Below are positions 4,920 through 6,825 of a stretch of 6,825 nucleotides of DNA, one piece after another. How positions within the stretch are numbered: position 1 is the first letter of the stretch; the number at the start of each line of letters is the position of its first letter. The notes below the pieces were generated by a model, which made no database searches, was not told the DNA's origin, and worked only from the letters and a program-made list of their open reading frames with translations. A program made the position numbers and the translations under genes. Source of the DNA: an uncultured Christensenellaceae bacterium (GTDB lineage: Bacteria; Bacillota; Clostridia; Christensenellales; Aristaeellaceae); assembly GCA_905236495.1 (NCBI GenBank), contig CAJOPV010000021.1, positions 1 through 6,825 on the forward strand, read 5' to 3'.

Positions 4920-6825
4920 TTATTCCTCGTTGTTTTCTTCGTTATTCTCTTCTGTTTCTTCTTCTTCCTTCTCGGCCCGGGCCACGGCTACGATGCGGCT
5001 GCCCTCGGCGACCCGCATGAGGCGCACGCCCTGGGTGGCCCGTCCGCAGAGGCGGATATCCTCCACCGGGGTGCGGATGATGGTGCCGTCGTCGGTGATG
5101 AGCAGGATATCCTCTTCCTCGTGCACCATGAGCTGGGCCACCAGGCTGCCCGTCTTTTCGGTGAGGGCCATGGCGATGATGCCCTTGCCGTTGCGGCCCG
5201 TTTCCCGGTACGCCTCCGGGTCGGTGCGCTTGCCGTAGCCGTTTTCGGTGATGGAGAGCACGTGGGCCCCGTCCTCGATGACGCACAGGTCGGTGACCGC
5301 GTCGCCCTCCGCCAGCTTCATGCTGTGCACCCCGTGGCTCACCCGGCCCATGGCGCGGACGTGGCGCTCCGCGAAGCGGATGGCCTTGCCCTGACGGGTG
5401 CCCAGCAGCAATTCTTCCCCATCCCGGCACATTTCAACCCCGATCAGCTCGTCGCCCTCGTTGAGCACGATGGCGATCAGGCCGGTGCGCCGCAGGTTCT
5501 GGAATTCGTTCATGGCGGTCTTTTTGATGAGGCCCTCCCGGGTCGCCATGATGAGGTAATGCCCCTCGGCGATCTCGGGCATGGGGATCATGTTGGTGAC
5601 CTTTTCGCCCCCCGCCAGCTGCAAAAGGTTCACGATGGCGGTGCCCCGGGCGGTGCGGCCCGCCTCCGGGATCTGGTAGCAGGTCAGGGTGAAGACCCTT
5701 CCCCGGTTGGTAAAGAACAGGATGGGCTCGTGGGAATTGACGATGCGGATATTCTCGGCATAGTCGTCCTCCCGGGTGGTCATGGCGCTGACGCCCTTGC
5801 CGCCCCGGCCCTGGGCCCGGTAAGTGGATTTGGAGAGGCGCTTGACGTAGCCAAAGTGGGTCAGCGTCACCACCATATCGTCCACGGCGATGAGGTCCGC
5901 AATATCGATTTCCCCTTCCAGGGCGGAAATCTCCGTGCGGCGGGGATCGGCGAATTTGTTCTTGATCTCGGTGAGCTCATCCTTGATGACGCCCAACAGA
6001 AGATGCTTGTCCGCCAGCAGGGACTGCAGGTAAGCGATGGTCTTTTCCAGCTCCTGATACTCCTCCAGAAGCTTATCCCGTTCCAGGCCGGTTAAGCGGG
6101 CCAGGCGCATATCCAGAATGGCCTGAGCCTGCTTATCGGAAAAATCGAAGGCCGCCATCAGCTCCTGCTTGGCGGAGGCGGTATCCTTGCTGGCCCGGAT
6201 GATGCGCACGATCTCGTCGATGTGGTCCAGGGCCTTGAGCAATCCTTCCAGGATATGGGCCCGGGCCAGGGATTTATCCAGGTCGTACCGGGTGCGGCGG
6301 GTCACCACGTCCTCCTGGTGGAGGATGTAGTAATACAGCGTATCCCGCAGGGAGAGCACCTTGGGCTCGCCGTTCACCAGGGCCAGCATAATGACGCCGA
6401 AGGTCTCCTGCATCTGGGTGTGCTTGTAGAGGTAATTGAGCACCACCTGGGCCTGCACGTCCCGCTTGAGCTCGATCACGATGCGCATGCCGTTGCGGTC
6501 CGATTCATCCCGGATATCGCTGATGCCCTCCAGGCGCTTTTCGTGCACCAGCTCGGCGATCTTTTCCACTAGGCGGGCCTTGTTCACGGCGTAGGGGATT
6601 TCCGTTACGATGATGCGGTCCCGCCCGTTGGACATGGATTCGATCTCCGTTTTCGCCCGGGTGATGATGCGGCCCCGGCCCGTGTGATAGGCCTCCCGGA
6701 TGCCGCTGCGGCCCAGGATGATGCCGCCGGTGGGGAAATCCGGGCCCTTGATGTGCTCCATCAGGTCGTCCAGCGTGGCGTCCGGGTTCTCCATCAGGCA
6801 GATGGCGCCGTTGATGACCTCGGTC
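4920..6825 (-). CDS. gyrA: DNA gyrase subunit A, N-terminus cut by window edge
   Basis: This is the DNA-binding and cleavage subunit of gyrase, which introduces negative supercoils with GyrB using ATP. The open frame runs to the right edge, giving 634 codons of protein. The methionine at 6794 is internal, because the upstream codons (TEVINGAICL) continue normal GyrA sequence. About 200 N-terminal residues are missing, including the catalytic tyrosine and the quinolone-resistance region. Visible parts, counted from that methionine, are the tower region with GPDFPTGGIILGR (17-29), the coiled-coil and C-gate (about 170-290), and the C-terminal pinwheel (about 305-605). The six blades carry YVKRL, RVFTL, GLIKKT, KAIRF, YGKRT and TIIRT. 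The GyrA box reads QGRGGKG (328-334), against the usual QRRGGKG, and supports gyrase rather than topoisomerase IV ParC. The tail from about 608 is almost all Glu and Asn. The gene ends 111 bp before the M48 protease gene on the same strand. Confidence 0.96.
   Translation of the reverse strand, partial: TEVINGAICLMENPDATLDDLMEHIKGPDFPTGGIILGRSGIREAYHTGRGRIITRAKTEIESMSNGRDRIIVTEIPYAVNKARLVEKIAELVHEKRLEGISDIRDESDRNGMRIVIELKRDVQAQVVLNYLYKHTQMQETFGVIMLALVNGEPKVLSLRDTLYYYILHQEDVVTRRTRYDLDKSLARAHILEGLLKALDHIDEIVRIIRASKDTASAKQELMAAFDFSDKQAQAILDMRLARLTGLERDKLLEEYQELEKTIAYLQSLLADKHLLLGVIKDELTEIKNKFADPRRTEISALEGEIDIADLIAVDDMVVTLTHFGYVKRLSKSTYRAQGRGGKGVSAMTTREDDYAENIRIVNSHEPILFFTNRGRVFTLTCYQIPEAGRTARGTAIVNLLQLAGGEKVTNMIPMPEIAEGHYLIMATREGLIKKTAMNEFQNLRRTGLIAIVLNEGDELIGVEMCRDGEELLLGTRQGKAIRFAERHVRAMGRVSHGVHSMKLAEGDAVTDLCVIEDGAHVLSITENGYGKRTDPEAYRETGRNGKGIIAMALTEKTGSLVAQLMVHEEEDILLITDDGTIIRTPVEDIRLCGRATQGVRLMRVAEGSRIVAVARAEKEEEETEENNEENNEE

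Noticed and set aside
1..6825. CRISPR arrays, tRNA or rRNA genes, insertion sequences, toxin-antitoxin or defence genes
   Set aside because: I looked for these and saw none. MazG here is the pyrophosphohydrolase of the yabN type, not part of a mazEF toxin system. The window is almost wholly filled by six recognisable housekeeping genes.

Overview
This window looks like ordinary chromosome from a GC-rich member of the Firmicutes, probably class Clostridia. The GC content is about 60% by eye. I infer the lineage from three things. The gene order SpoVB/YabM-type flippase, YabN-type MazG, HU, RqcP (YabO) is a conserved Firmicutes block. The Shine-Dalgarno sequences are strong (AGGAGG or AAGGAG). 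The HU and GyrA proteins have a Firmicutes character. I cannot name a genus from the sequence alone.

All six genes lie on the minus strand, so transcription runs from right to left. From the right edge, the window holds: most of gyrA (4920-6825, N-terminal part off the window); a 111-bp gap with a long GC-rich hairpin; a Ste24-type M48 membrane metalloprotease (3576-4808); a 14-TM-type MOP flippase of the SpoVB/MurJ superfamily (1978-3579); a YabN-type fusion of a methylase-like domain to MazG (545-1981); the nucleoid protein HU (231-503); and the start of the S4-domain ribosome-rescue protein RqcP (1-164, C-terminus off the window). The protease, flippase and mazG genes are joined by two 4-bp ATGA overlaps, so they are almost certainly one translationally coupled operon.

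HU has its own strong sigma-A-type promoter (TTGACA, 16-bp spacer, TATACT). It lies inside the 3' end of mazG, so HU can be expressed above the level of the upstream operon. HU is followed by a perfect 24-bp palindrome with a U-tract. This intrinsic terminator ends just upstream of the rqcP ribosome-binding site, so rqcP expression from these promoters would depend on read-through.

Functionally this is housekeeping: DNA supercoiling (GyrA) and compaction (HU), membrane protein turnover (M48), lipid-linked precursor transport (flippase), nucleotide-pool sanitation (MazG) and stalled-ribosome quality control (RqcP). I see no mobile element, CRISPR array, tRNA, rRNA or defence system, and no convincing undescribed system. 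The points most worth a second look are the degenerate methylase domain of MazG, the repeat and hairpin layout of the HU leader, and the hairpin downstream of gyrA.
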